This document shows positions 28,998 through 39,776 of a stretch of DNA of 64,000 nt, one piece after another (the first letter of the stretch is position 1; each line of letters opens with the position of its first letter). The translations under genes and the position numbers were made by a program. This DNA is from Tibeticola sediminis (GTDB lineage Bacteria > Pseudomonadota > Gammaproteobacteria > Burkholderiales > Burkholderiaceae_C), in the NCBI RefSeq assembly GCF_003843835.1, contig NZ_RKQL01000001.1, positions 806,001 to 870,000 on the forward strand, in the 5' to 3' direction. Under the pieces are notes generated by a model. It saw only the letters and a list, made by a program, of their open reading frames with translations. It was not told where the DNA came from and did not search any database.

Positions 28998-30911
28998 TCA
29001 TTCGGCCGAAGCGTCGATGGCCGCGTCGGCCGCTGCCGCCGACGCGCACACCGGGTTGGTCGGTAACAACAATGAGATCCGGGTGCCACGGCCGGGCGCC
29101 GAATCGATGGAAAGCACCGCGCCAACCCGCTGCGCCCGCTCGAGCATGATTTTGAGGCCGACATGTGAGGGCCCCAGAGCCTGTCCAGGGTCAAAGCCCA
29201 CGCCGTCATCGATCACCTCAAAACGCCACCGCTCGCCTTTGACGACCCGAAGCCGTACATGCTGGGCATGCGCGTGCTTGCGCACATTCGAAAGCGCTTC
29301 CTGGATCACGTGCAAAACCTGGATCTGAACGTCCGCCGCCAGCGGCAAGCCCGCACCTTCGACCTCGAGCTGAGCCCCAACGCCGCTTTGATGCTCAAAC
29401 TTATGCAGCGTCTCCTGGAGCGCGGGTTCGATTTCCTCGCCACTCGTGCGGGTGCGAAAGTGCACGAGCAGTTCCCGCACATCCCCGATGCTTTCCCTCA
29501 CGCCTGCGTCCAGTTCATCGAGGATGCTGTGCATGCGCTCGCTTTGGCCCCGGGCGATGGCGTTGCGCAGTAATTGCACCTGGATTTTCAGGAAAGCGAG
29601 AGACTGCGCAATCGAATCATGGAGTTCCCGAGCGAGCATCGCGCGTTCCTGGCCGACCGCAGCTTCACGCTCGAGCGCCTCCGCGCGTAAGCCCTCGAGC
29701 GCGCTGGCCAGATGACTCGCAAGCGCATCGAGCAACTCCGCCTCTTCGGCGTTCAGCGACACCTCGTCACGGAAAAACAGATTGACCTCGCCCAAAATCC
29801 GGTGCTGCAAGCGGACCGGCACATTCACCACATGCCGAAACCCGAGTTTGGCGCACTGGCGCAAACCGCCGCCTGAATCCGCCATGATCGGGATCACGCG
29901 AACACCGGCATCGGGCAGGCTTCCGCCGCAGATGCAGGCGCCCGCAGCCAGAATGCGTTCCTGCTCCGAGAGGGACGCCGGCAGACCATCCGTGGCAAGC
30001 ATCAGGTAGCGATGCCGCGCCTCGTCTGCCCAACGGACGGCGACGGCATCCGCGCGGACGACCCGTCGGACCCGCTCGGCAAAGCCCCGGCTCATCGACT
30101 CGATGCCCTCTGCCTTCGCGAGGAAGGCACTCATCTCGTAGAGCGATTCGAGCCGAAGGCGCTGCGCCTCGATGCGTTGGGTCTTGGCCTTGACCTGCGA
30201 CTCCAGGCCGCTGTAGAGGGATTGCAGCGTTTCGGCCATGCGATTGAAGCCGGCTGCCACCTGCCCAAACTCATCGTCGACTTCGACCGCAATCCGTGCA
30301 CCGAAATCGCCGGCCTCGACCTTGCGCAAACCCCGCCGCAGCGTTTGCAAGGGATTGATGACGTACATGTAGCCTGTGTAGAGCATCACAACCGCACCGA
30401 GGATCGCAAGGGCCATCATCACGAACTGTGCAAGGTTGAGCATAGCGGTCAGCTGCGAAAGCTGCTGCTCGATGGCAAGAACGAGGCCATCGATCGCCGC
30501 CACGAAGGACTCCACTTCGCTCGCGTTCGCGGCAAACGCCGGCCCTTGCGGGCTCAGCCAAATCTGCCGTTGTGCAAGCCAAAGCCGCTCGACTTCGGTG
30601 AAACGACCGGTCACCGAAGGATCATCCCAGGGCATGAACAGCGGCCGCGAGGAGTCTCCGTGCTTGAGCAAGTTGACGCTGCGATCGAACTCTTCAACCA
30701 GTTTCTCGATCTGCCGTTGCGGCTGGCCCGTCCCGATCGCAGCAGCAAGACGCCAGGTTTGCATCCGCAGCCGCCCCGCCTCATTGACCGCGGCCGCCCC
30801 GCCCTCGAGTTGCCAGGTGACCCAGAGGGTGATGCCAATCGAGATCATCGCCACACTCAACAGGGCGACACCGATCCGGATCAGCTTCTTGGAAAGCGAG
30901 GCTGTAGCCAT
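28998..30911 (-). CDS. narX: Nitrate/nitrite sensor histidine kinase NarX-like
   Basis: A 637-residue kinase. Two membrane spans flank a periplasmic region that opens with a nitrate-binding P-box at residues 43-55 (NEAGRLRMQTWRL). HAMP, a GAF-like region and a HisKA_3 domain with phospho-accepting H431 (ARELHDSIAQS) follow. The HATPase has DGVGFDP and GLKIMLERA. NarX phosphorylates NarL in the presence of nitrate. It is the promoter-proximal gene of the nar cluster. Confidence 0.94.
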   Translation of the reverse strand: MATASLSKKLIRIGVALLSVAMISIGITLWVTWQLEGGAAAVNEAGRLRMQTWRLAAAIGTGQPQRQIEKLVEEFDRSVNLLKHGDSSRPLFMPWDDPSVTGRFTEVERLWLAQRQIWLSPQGPAFAANASEVESFVAAIDGLVLAIEQQLSQLTAMLNLAQFVMMALAILGAVVMLYTGYMYVINPLQTLRRGLRKVEAGDFGARIAVEVDDEFGQVAAGFNRMAETLQSLYSGLESQVKAKTQRIEAQRLRLESLYEMSAFLAKAEGIESMSRGFAERVRRVVRADAVAVRWADEARHRYLMLATDGLPASLSEQERILAAGACICGGSLPDAGVRVIPIMADSGGGLRQCAKLGFRHVVNVPVRLQHRILGEVNLFFRDEVSLNAEEAELLDALASHLASALEGLRAEALEREAAVGQERAMLARELHDSIAQSLAFLKIQVQLLRNAIARGQSERMHSILDELDAGVRESIGDVRELLVHFRTRTSGEEIEPALQETLHKFEHQSGVGAQLEVEGAGLPLAADVQIQVLHVIQEALSNVRKHAHAQHVRLRVVKGERWRFEVIDDGVGFDPGQALGPSHVGLKIMLERAQRVGAVLSIDSAPGRGTRISLLLPTNPVCASAAAADAAIDASAE

Positions 30912-31000
30912 TCAGCAAGGTTACCGCGCTTTTGCGATCGGAAGGTGGGCGAGGTCGTTGGCAGGGCTGGACCTGCCCCCGGCTCATAGGCTCACGCCAC

Positions 31001-31016
31001 GGTCACGCTCTTGGCC
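31001..31016 (-). repeat. Diverged second copy of the glmS 3' end
   Basis: On the minus strand the segment reads GAG GCC AAG AGC GTG ACC GTG GCG TGA (about 30993-31019), encoding EAKSVTVA-stop. The true glmS end 75 bp upstream encodes LAKSVTVE-stop. Most differences are at third codon positions, so the copy looks like another glmS allele's tail. TnsD-type transposition targets recognise exactly this part of glmS. Confidence 0.55.
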
Positions 31017-31035
31017 TCACAGGCTTGTGGCTGCG

Positions 31036-31056
31036 GCACGGCGCTGCGCGCCGTGC
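31036..31056 (-). terminator. Hairpin just past glmS
   Basis: A perfect 9-bp stem GCACGGCGC (31036-31044) and GCGCCGTGC (31048-31056) with a 3-base loop, 12 bp after the glmS stop. A second short stem (CACGGTC/GACCGTG, 31063-31080) spans the stop codon itself. There is no T-tract, so termination strength is uncertain. Confidence 0.45.
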
Positions 31057-31067
31057 GAGCCCCACGG

Positions 31068-32942
<1,875 letters not shown>

Positions 32943-33081
32943 AGAGTTGTCCTCGTTTTGAAAATCGATGCGGCGACTGTATCCGCGACAATGGGAAATT
33001 AGGTATCAAATACGTCACGAAAACGAAGCTTTCTTGCATCTCTTGATTCGTTCGAAAGTTTCTTTCTTTTGAGATTTGAAT
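32943..33081. promoter_or_regulatory. AT-rich divergent promoter region between glmS and the Lrp-type gene
   Basis: 139 bp, clearly AT-richer than its surroundings, between two divergent starts. It contains several purine/pyrimidine runs and related words such as GAAGCTTTC and CGAAAGTTTC. Lrp/AsnC proteins often bind their own divergent promoter, so autoregulation here is plausible. I could not pin down hexamers with confidence. Confidence 0.4.
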
Positions 33082-33579
33082 ATGAACGATTTGATCCTCG
33101 ATGAAATCGACCGGCGGCTGCTCGACGCCCTGCAGCAAGACGCGTCCTTGAGCAACCAGGCGCTGGCCGAAGCGGTGTGCGTTTCGCCTGCGACCTGCCT
33201 GCGGCGCGTTCGGCGGCTGCGCGCCGCAGGGCTCATCGAGCGCATCATCGCGATCGTCGACCCCATCCGGCTGGCCTCGGCCCTGGGGCATGGCCTGACG
33301 GCCATCGTCGAAATCAACCTCGAGCGGCAGGATGCACAAACGCTCGAGCGCTTCGAGCAAAGTCTGGTGGCGGAGGAAGCGGTCCAACAATGCTGGCGCG
33401 TCTCACCGGGGCCGGACTTCGTGGCGGTGATCCACATCCCCGACATGCCGGCCTACCACGCGCTCGCGCAGCGCCGGTTTACCGCCGACGCAGCCGTACG
33501 GCATGTGCGAGCCTTCTTCGCCGTGCACTGCGCGAAGTTCCATCCGCGGCTTCCGGTTGTGGCCGACCGCGCGAAATAG
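33082..33579 (+). CDS. Lrp/AsnC-family transcriptional regulator
   Basis: 165 residues. An N-terminal winged HTH (about 5-60: LDEIDRRLLDALQQDASLSNQALAEAV, then SPATCLRRVRRLRAAGLIERI) is followed by an RAM/AsnC ligand domain (about 70-155: GLTAIVEINLE, WRVSPGPDFVAVIHIPDM). Such regulators respond to amino acids. The effector and targets are unknown. The ATG at 33082 is preferred over an in-frame TTG two codons upstream. It is transcribed divergently from glmS. Confidence 0.92.
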   Translation: MNDLILDEIDRRLLDALQQDASLSNQALAEAVCVSPATCLRRVRRLRAAGLIERIIAIVDPIRLASALGHGLTAIVEINLERQDAQTLERFEQSLVAEEAVQQCWRVSPGPDFVAVIHIPDMPAYHALAQRRFTADAAVRHVRAFFAVHCAKFHPRLPVVADRAK

Positions 33580-33720
33580 TGCCACCTTCCGCAGCCCCGG
33601 TACGCCCGCGACGGTTCCCAGGTCAGAACGAAAGCGTCACAATGAAAACCCTGTGTGGAGGTATGTCCTGCCTCTTTTCCCCGGTTCGCGTGGCCCCGCA
33701 GCGCGCGTGAAAGTCTGCCC

Positions 33721-34368
33721 ATGAACCTCGACCCCAACTGGATGGCACTTGCTGCTGCCGGCACCGCCATACTGGCGCTGGCGCTCGTGCTCTTGCGGGG
33801 GAGATCCAAGCGTGCGCGGCGCAAAGCCTATCCCTACGCGCCGGCCGTGGCCGTGCGACCCGCAGAGGCTCAAATCGTGCAGCATCTGCTCGCCGCGTTC
33901 CCTGAATGCGTCGTCTTGGTGCACGCGCCGCTGGAGCGGCTGGTCACACCGCGTTCGCCCGAACAACGCGCCGCAGGCCGCGCTGCCCTTGCGGGCATGA
34001 GCGTGGATTTCGCGGTTTGCGCCGCCAACGGCAAGGCCATTTTTGCGTTCGATCTGGCTGAGTCGCGCGGCTCGGACCAGGAAGAAAGCGATCGAATCAA
34101 GAACCGCGCGCTCAAGTCCGCCGGCATCCGGCTCGTGCGGCTCAAGGGCACGCCCGAGCAATGGCCCGAGGCGGCGGACTTTCGGCTCAAACTCGCCGTC
34201 GCCGCCTTGCACCCGGGCGCAGACGCACCGCTCGACGCGGCTGCGTTCGCGCCACGCCATCAGAGCCAGCCCGCGGCGACGGAGCCTGAATCATCCATCA
34301 TGGGCATGACGGTGCTGCTGTTGGAGCCCGACGAAGCCGAAGCGGCTTGGCGCGCGGCGCGAGAGTAG
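33721..34368 (+). CDS. DUF2726-domain protein with N-terminal membrane anchor
   Basis: 215 residues. An N-terminal hydrophobic helix (WMALAAAGTAILALALVLL, about 7-25) is followed by a basic stretch. A DUF2726-like domain then spans about 45-160 (EAQIVQHLLAAFPE, VLVHAPLERLV, SVDFAVCAANGKAIFAFDLAES, RIKNRALKSAGIRLVRLKG). The fold is related to restriction-endonuclease-like nucleases, but no activity is established for this class. The start at 33721 puts the helix at the N-terminus; longer readings add an unlikely leader. It stands alone between the Lrp gene and convergent glmU. Confidence 0.7.
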   Translation: MNLDPNWMALAAAGTAILALALVLLRGRSKRARRKAYPYAPAVAVRPAEAQIVQHLLAAFPECVVLVHAPLERLVTPRSPEQRAAGRAALAGMSVDFAVCAANGKAIFAFDLAESRGSDQEESDRIKNRALKSAGIRLVRLKGTPEQWPEAADFRLKLAVAALHPGADAPLDAAAFAPRHQSQPAATEPESSIMGMTVLLLEPDEAEAAWRAARE

Positions 34369-34425
34369 CCTATGGGCTTCGGCCACCGCTGAACGCCCCC
34401 CGCGCGCAGCGAACCGAAAACCGTT

Positions 34426-35871
34426 TCAGGACTTCTTCTGCGGCCGCTGCCAGTTCGGGATGCTGACCTGACGCCCCCGCGCCACGGTGAGCGCACCGGC
34501 GGGCGTGTCTTTCGTCACGACCGAGCCCGCGCCGACCGTGCCGCCCGCGCCGATCACGACCGGCGCCACCAGCACGGAGTTGCTGCCGATGTGCACATCC
34601 GCCTCGATGACGGTTCGATGCTTGTTGGCGCCATCGTAGTTCGCGGTGATCGTCCCCGCGCCGTAATTGACCCGCTCGCCCACGCTGGCATCGCCCAGAT
34701 AGGCGAGATGATTGGCCTTGGCGCCGTCGGCCAGGGTGGAGTTCTTGACCTCGACGAAATTACCGATGTGCACCTCCCGCCCCAGCACCGCCCCGGGGCG
34801 CAGCCGCGCAAACGGGCCCACACGGGCACCCGGGCCGACCTGCACGCCGAGGCGCTCGCCGTCGATGTGCGTGAACGGGGCGATGACCGCACCCGACTCG
34901 ATGCGGGCGTTCGCAATCACGCAGTACGCGCCGATCTGCACGCCGTCACCCAGAACCACCTCGCCCTCGAAGATGCAGCCGACGTCGATGTCGACGTCCG
35001 AGCCGCACGCCAAGCGGCCCCGCACATCGAAGCGAGCCGGATCCGCCAGGCGCACGCCTTGAGCCATCAGCGCCTCGGCTGCCCGGCGCTGATAGGCGCG
35101 CTCGAGCTCGGCAAGCTGGGCGGGGCTGTTGACGCCCGCGACTTCGAGCGCGTCGCCGCAGCGGTGCGTCACCACCGGCAAACCGTCGGCCACGGCGAAC
35201 TTCACCACGTCCGTCAGGTAGTACTCGCGCTGCGCGTTGTCGTTGGCGAGTCGAGCCAGCGCCGCCTTGAGCCAGCGCGCCGGCGCAACCAGGATGCCGC
35301 TATACACCTCGTGGATGGCACGTTGCTCGGGCGTGGCGTCTTTTTCCTCGACGATCGCGCGCACCGCACCCTCGGGCGAGCGCACGATGCGTCCATAGCC
35401 GGTCGGGTCGGGCAACTCGACCGTCAGCAGCGCCAGGCGCTGCTCGCCATCCGGACCGGCCGCCTCGATCAGCTCCAGCAGCGTTTCGGCACGGGTGAGC
35501 GGCACGTCACCCGAGAGCACCAGCACGCGCCCGTCGTCGCCCAGCGCCGGCACCGCTTGCTGCACGGCATGACCGGTGCCCAACTGCGGCTCCTGGCGCA
35601 CGAATTTCAAGGCAATTGGCCCTTCCACCGGTGTCAATCGGGCACAGCTTGCTTCTACTTCAGGAGCGCCATGCCCGGTGACGACCACCGCGGAACGCGC
35701 CCCGAGCTGGGCCGCGGTGCTCAGCACATGATGCAGCAAGGGCCGCCCGGCGAGCTTTTGCAACACCTTGGGAATCCGACTCTTCATCCGTGTGCCCTTG
35801 CCTGCAGCAAGGATGACGACGTCGAGGGGGAGCGTGGAAGCGGCGGCGCCGTGCGGGGCAGAAGCAGTCAT
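34426..35871 (-). CDS. glmU: Bifunctional UDP-GlcNAc pyrophosphorylase / glucosamine-1-P acetyltransferase GlmU
   Basis: A 481-residue enzyme giving UDP-N-acetylglucosamine for peptidoglycan and LPS. The N-terminal uridyltransferase domain has LAAGKGTRMKSRIPKVLQKLAG (first residues about 20-41). A C-terminal left-handed beta-helix of hexapeptide repeats (about 265-460) contains IGNFVEVKNSTLADGAKANHLAYLGD and NYGAGTITANYDGANKHRTV. The N-terminus has about 15 extra residues compared with E. coli. The start at 35871 is an ATG; an in-frame TTG lies two codons upstream. Confidence 0.96.
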   Translation of the reverse strand: MTASAPHGAAASTLPLDVVILAAGKGTRMKSRIPKVLQKLAGRPLLHHVLSTAAQLGARSAVVVTGHGAPEVEASCARLTPVEGPIALKFVRQEPQLGTGHAVQQAVPALGDDGRVLVLSGDVPLTRAETLLELIEAAGPDGEQRLALLTVELPDPTGYGRIVRSPEGAVRAIVEEKDATPEQRAIHEVYSGILVAPARWLKAALARLANDNAQREYYLTDVVKFAVADGLPVVTHRCGDALEVAGVNSPAQLAELERAYQRRAAEALMAQGVRLADPARFDVRGRLACGSDVDIDVGCIFEGEVVLGDGVQIGAYCVIANARIESGAVIAPFTHIDGERLGVQVGPGARVGPFARLRPGAVLGREVHIGNFVEVKNSTLADGAKANHLAYLGDASVGERVNYGAGTITANYDGANKHRTVIEADVHIGSNSVLVAPVVIGAGGTVGAGSVVTKDTPAGALTVARGRQVSIPNWQRPQKKS

Positions 35872-36038
35872 GGGCAAGCAAAAAGGGCAGATGACGCCTC
35901 ATTATCCCCGCGGCGAACGCATGCAAGGCGGGATCCCAAGGCGAGCGTGAATTCAGCGTGACAGGTGGCCCGGCCGCCCCCAACCGGCGCCCGCCTGGGC
36001 GCAACTCAGGCGGTTGGCACGACGGCGGTTTGGGCCCC

Positions 36039-37031
36039 TCAGCCCTGCAAAGCCTGCCACATTTCTTTGTCGCGCTCGGCGGTCCAGATGCGTGGGTTCT
36101 TGATGCCGCTGGCTTCGTCGTAGGCGCGGCTGACGTCGAAGGGCAGGCAGTGTTCGTAGATGAACACATGGCCGAACACCGGATCCATTTTTTTTCGGGC
36201 GTGCGCCATGGCGGCCTTGAGATCCATGCCAGCGGCGACAGCCTCTTTGCCGGCCTGGTACAGGGTGGTAACCCATCGACGGGTGTAGTCGAGGGCTTTT
36301 TCGACGTTGGCGCGACCTTTCATGGCTTCGCCACGGCCAGGCACCAGGGCTTCGGCGCCGAGCGCGCGCAGCGCATCGAGCGTAGCGGGCCATTCTTCGA
36401 GTTGCGCGTCGCCGGTGTAGACGCCGGCCTCGTATTCGACCAGGTCGCCGCTGAACAGCACCTTTTCTTCCTCGACCCAGGCGATGGTGTCGCCGCGGGT
36501 GTGGCCGGGGCCGGGATTCCAGATCTGCACCTTCACGCCGCCGAGGTCGATGCTGAGGCGGCCCGGGACCTCGCCGCGCATGGGGTTGCCGCCGCCGATG
36601 ACGAGCGTCGGCCAAGTCAGTCCAGGGATCTCCTCGGCGCCGCGAAAGAGACGCGGAAAGCGCTCCATCTCGCTCTTCATGTCTTGCGCGCCGCGCTCGA
36701 CGATGAGCTCATAAGTGCCCTGGCTCGCGATGATGTCGCGGCAGCCCTCAGCAGCAAAGGCGCTGGCACCGAGCACCCGCACCGCGTGGTAGTGCGTCAG
36801 CAACAGGTATTGGATCGGCTTGTCGCTGACGGTGCGAATCTGGCGGATCAGGTCACGCGCCATCGCCGGCGTGGCAGTGGCGTCGCTGACCAGAATAGCG
36901 CGCTCACCGATGATGACGCCTGAGTTCGGGTCGCCCTCGGCGGTGTAGGCCCAGCAATGTTCGCTCAGGCGTTCGAAGGTGATCTTCTTGTCTTGCAGGT
37001 CGCCTTGGCTGGCGAAGGCTTTGGTGGTCAT
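36039..37031 (-). CDS. MBL-fold hydrolase-like protein lacking the second metal site
   Basis: 330 residues of metallo-beta-lactamase fold. The usual HxHxDH motif reads HYHAVR, so the site-2 Asp and His are replaced by Val and Arg. The site-1 His pair, the later His (GPGHTRGDT) and the bridging Asp (FSGDLVEYE) remain. The final His of the family (GHG) is Arg (PGRGEAM). All three site-2 ligands are therefore missing together, so a mononuclear or non-hydrolytic function is likely. The start at 37031 has GGAG upstream. A TetR gene lies 76 bp upstream on the same strand and may control it. Confidence 0.8.
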   Translation of the reverse strand: MTTKAFASQGDLQDKKITFERLSEHCWAYTAEGDPNSGVIIGERAILVSDATATPAMARDLIRQIRTVSDKPIQYLLLTHYHAVRVLGASAFAAEGCRDIIASQGTYELIVERGAQDMKSEMERFPRLFRGAEEIPGLTWPTLVIGGGNPMRGEVPGRLSIDLGGVKVQIWNPGPGHTRGDTIAWVEEEKVLFSGDLVEYEAGVYTGDAQLEEWPATLDALRALGAEALVPGRGEAMKGRANVEKALDYTRRWVTTLYQAGKEAVAAGMDLKAAMAHARKKMDPVFGHVFIYEHCLPFDVSRAYDEASGIKNPRIWTAERDKEMWQALQG

Positions 37032-37107
37032 GGGGGCTCCGGTGCGATGAATACGTCCAAACGGTTTCACTAATCGTAAAGCATTTCGCATCGGTAAATC
37101 ACGACGC

Positions 37108-37731
37108 CTAGGCCATCCCCCGCTCCAGCAACGCAATCACCTCCTCGGCGAAGTCGGCGTAGCTCATCGGTCCACCGGGCCGCAGCCAGGTAAAAGTCCA
37201 GTTGATCATGCCGAACAGCATCATGGTGCGAGCCGCCTCGTTGCGCTCGTCGAGTGCCTGCGGGTAGGCCCGCCGTAACGCGCGCGTGACGGCGGCGACG
37301 ATGTCGCGCTGCCGGTTGAGGATGAGCTCGCGCGGCGAGACGCCACCCAGCGCCTCATCGGGCGCGTCGCTGAGGAACTTCACGTCGTTGAGCAGCGCCA
37401 CATGCCGCGTGGCCGAGTGTTCGTACTCGGCGAGGAAGCTTCGGATCAGTTCGTGCAGCGCCGCGCGGTCGTCCAAGCGCCGCCGCTGCGCCGCCGCCTC
37501 GACCTGGGCCACGAGCAACAGCAGCCGCTGCGTGTACCGGTCGAGCAGGTCGAACAGCAGCGCGTCTTTCGCCGTGTAGTAGTGGTAGAGCCGCGCCTTG
37601 CTCGTGCCGCAGGCGGCGGCAATGTCGTTCATGCTCGCCGCGGGGTAACTGCGCTCGGCGAAGCAGCGCGCCGCGGCATCGAGGATTTCGTCGCGTTTGA
37701 GTTCATGGGTCGCGGATTTGGGTCGGGCCAT
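37108..37731 (-). CDS. TetR-family transcriptional regulator
   Basis: 207 residues. The HTH is at about 10-60 (KRDEILDAAARCFAERSYPAASMNDIAAACGTSKARLYHYYTAKDALLFDLLDRYT is the region), followed by a helical ligand domain with a TetR_C-type pattern common in repressors near acyl-CoA or aromatic catabolism genes. The ligand is unknown. The start at 37731 gives a conventional N-terminus (MARPKSATHELKRDEI). It sits just upstream of the MBL-fold gene and downstream of PPK2 on the same strand. Confidence 0.9.
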   Translation of the reverse strand: MARPKSATHELKRDEILDAAARCFAERSYPAASMNDIAAACGTSKARLYHYYTAKDALLFDLLDRYTQRLLLLVAQVEAAAQRRRLDDRAALHELIRSFLAEYEHSATRHVALLNDVKFLSDAPDEALGGVSPRELILNRQRDIVAAVTRALRRAYPQALDERNEAARTMMLFGMINWTFTWLRPGGPMSYADFAEEVIALLERGMA

Positions 37732-37807
37732 GGTCGCGATTATGGTTCCCGCCCGAATGCTCGCCGTGTTCGCCAGGCGCACCGCGGCGTGGCGGCCCAG
37801 CGACCGC

Positions 37808-39019
37808 TCAAATCAGCGCGCCGGGCTTCTCGCCCCGCTCGTAGACCACATGCGCGCGGCCGACGATCAGCGGGTCGAGCTTGCCGATGCGCTCGACGTC
37901 CTTGTTCGCATACGGCAGCTTGTGCAGCACGTAGCGCATGGCGTTGAGGCGCGCGCGCTTCTTGCAGTCGCTCTTGACCACCGTCCAGGGCGCATCGGCG
38001 GTGTCGGTCTCGAAAAACATCGCTTCCTTGGCACGGGTGTAGTCGTCCCATTTGTCGAGGCTGGCCATGTCGATGGGGCTGAGCTTCCACTGCTTGAGCG
38101 GGTGGTTTTGCCGCTCCTTGAAGCGACGGCGCTGCTCGGCCTGGCTGACCGAGAACCAGAACTTGATGAGGTGGGTGCCGCTGCGCACCAGGTTGCGCTC
38201 GAACTCGGGCGTCTGGCGCATGAACTCGTTGTATTCCTCGGGCGTGCAAAAGCCCATCACCCGCTCGACGCCCGCGCGGTTGTACCAACTGCGGTCGAAC
38301 AGCACGATCTCACCCGCTGTGGGCAGGTGCTGCACATAGCGCTGGAAGTACCACTGGCCACGTTCGATCTCGCTGGGCTTTTCCAGCGCCACCACGCGCG
38401 CGCCGCGGGGGTTGAGGTGCTCCATGAAGCGCTTGATGGTGCCTCCCTTGCCGGCTGCGTCACGGCCTTCGAAGAGGATGACCACGCGCTGCCCCGTCTC
38501 CTTGACCCAGGCTTGGAGCTTGAGCAGTTCGACCTGCAGGCGGAACTTCTCCTTCTCGTAGGTCGAGCGCCGCATCAGGTTCTTGTACGGGTAGCCCCCT
38601 TCCCGCCAATCCGGGGCGAGTTCGTCGTCGGGGTTGACCAAGGCTTTGGCGAGCTTGCCGCGGCCCTTCGCCGTGCTGCCGTCCTGTCCGAGCAGCATGC
38701 GGCGCAGCACGGTTGCATCGTCGGGTGCAGCGCCTTCGAGGATGGCGCGCAAGGCCTGCGCGCGTTCGTCGGGCGAGCCCGGGGCGCCGGGCTCGAGCAA
38801 AGATTTCACCGCCTCGATGGTCTTGTCCTGCGCGGCTTCGGTCGCTTCGCGGGCCACATAAGCTTCGAGGCTACGGCCGTGGACCGGCGACACGTCGCCA
38901 CGCGAAGTGGGACGGGGCACATCGGCGGCGCGGCCCGGCTTCACCGCACGGGCGCGGCGGCTGCGTTCGGCGGGGCGGTCAACGGATGCGGCGGTGGGCG
39001 ATGCGGGCTTCTCGGCCAT
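37808..39019 (-). CDS. ppk2: Polyphosphate kinase 2 family protein
   Basis: 403 residues. The catalytic PPK2 domain (about 165-400) has Walker A GRDAAGKGG, a lid segment EKPSEIERGQWYFQRY and Walker B DRSWYNRAGVERVMGF. PPK2 enzymes transfer phosphate between polyphosphate and nucleoside diphosphates. The length of the catalytic part and single domain suggest the class I type. The first about 130 residues are Ala/Arg-rich and less conserved. The start at 39019 has a strong AAGGAGG site. Confidence 0.92.
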   Translation of the reverse strand: MAEKPASPTAASVDRPAERSRRARAVKPGRAADVPRPTSRGDVSPVHGRSLEAYVAREATEAAQDKTIEAVKSLLEPGAPGSPDERAQALRAILEGAAPDDATVLRRMLLGQDGSTAKGRGKLAKALVNPDDELAPDWREGGYPYKNLMRRSTYEKEKFRLQVELLKLQAWVKETGQRVVILFEGRDAAGKGGTIKRFMEHLNPRGARVVALEKPSEIERGQWYFQRYVQHLPTAGEIVLFDRSWYNRAGVERVMGFCTPEEYNEFMRQTPEFERNLVRSGTHLIKFWFSVSQAEQRRRFKERQNHPLKQWKLSPIDMASLDKWDDYTRAKEAMFFETDTADAPWTVVKSDCKKRARLNAMRYVLHKLPYANKDVERIGKLDPLIVGRAHVVYERGEKPGALI

Positions 39020-39166
39020 GGGGATCCTCCTTGGACAGTGCAAAAGCTTTCACTGTGCGCCGCTGCCTGGGCCGATCGATTGATGCAAATCAAGCGCTGT
39101 CATGAGGCGGTCACAAGCCGGGCATGGCTGGGAATTTGCTCGCCCTTCAGCCACGGGCGAGGCCGC

Positions 39167-39766
39167 TCAAACCGGCCAGACGACGCCGTGGTCGTTGAGG
39201 ATGGCGTCGAGCGGCACGTCGTGCGGCTCGGGTTCGAGGTCTTCGACGAAACCGGTCGCAAATCCGAGGCCGACGGTGAACGGCTTGGGCTCCAAGGTGG
39301 CGAGCGTGCGGTCATAAAAGCCGCCGCCGTAGCCCAGCCGGTAACCACCGGGCCCATAGCCCACGCAGGGCACGAACAGCAGCGTGGGCACGACCACCTC
39401 CGTGTCCTTGGGCTTGGGAATGCCGTAGGCGTCTTCCTCCATCGGACAACCCGGGTACCAAGCGTGGAAGGTCAGCGTCTTGTGCTGCTTGTTCACGACC
39501 GGCAAGCCGATGCGACGCCGCTGCGGCTCATCGAGCAGCTCGCCGTCTTCCTTCCAGCGGTGCAGCGCCGGCAGGGGGTCGAACTCGCCCTTGATCGGCC
39601 AGTACGCGCCGATGACCGTATCGGGCCGGTCGACGAGCCAGATACGCAGCACCCGCTGCAAGGCCTCGGCACGTTCGAGCCGGTCGGGCAGGGCCTGACG
39701 CTCGGCGATGAGCCGTTGCCGCAGGGCTTTTTTCTCGGCGGCGAGATCGCGCTTCAAACTGTCCAT
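39167..39766 (-). CDS. 5-formyltetrahydrofolate cyclo-ligase
   Basis: A 199-residue enzyme that converts 5-formyl-THF to 5,10-methenyl-THF with ATP, returning a storage folate to one-carbon metabolism. Features are KKALRQRLIAERQAL at the N-terminus, GAYWPIKGEFDPLP in the middle, and the family signature GYGPGGYRLGYGGGFYDRTLA near residue 145-165. The ATG at 39766 has GGAG five bases upstream. It is divergent from the transglycosylase gene, whose start codon is only 10 bp away. Confidence 0.93.
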   Translation of the reverse strand: MDSLKRDLAAEKKALRQRLIAERQALPDRLERAEALQRVLRIWLVDRPDTVIGAYWPIKGEFDPLPALHRWKEDGELLDEPQRRRIGLPVVNKQHKTLTFHAWYPGCPMEEDAYGIPKPKDTEVVVPTLLFVPCVGYGPGGYRLGYGGGFYDRTLATLEPKPFTVGLGFATGFVEDLEPEPHDVPLDAILNDHGVVWPV

Positions 39767-39776
39767 AATGCTCCGC

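Noticed and set aside
28991-29209. N-terminal extension of NarL
   Set aside because: The extra residues lie within narX in another frame; the receiver domain begins normally at the 28990 start.
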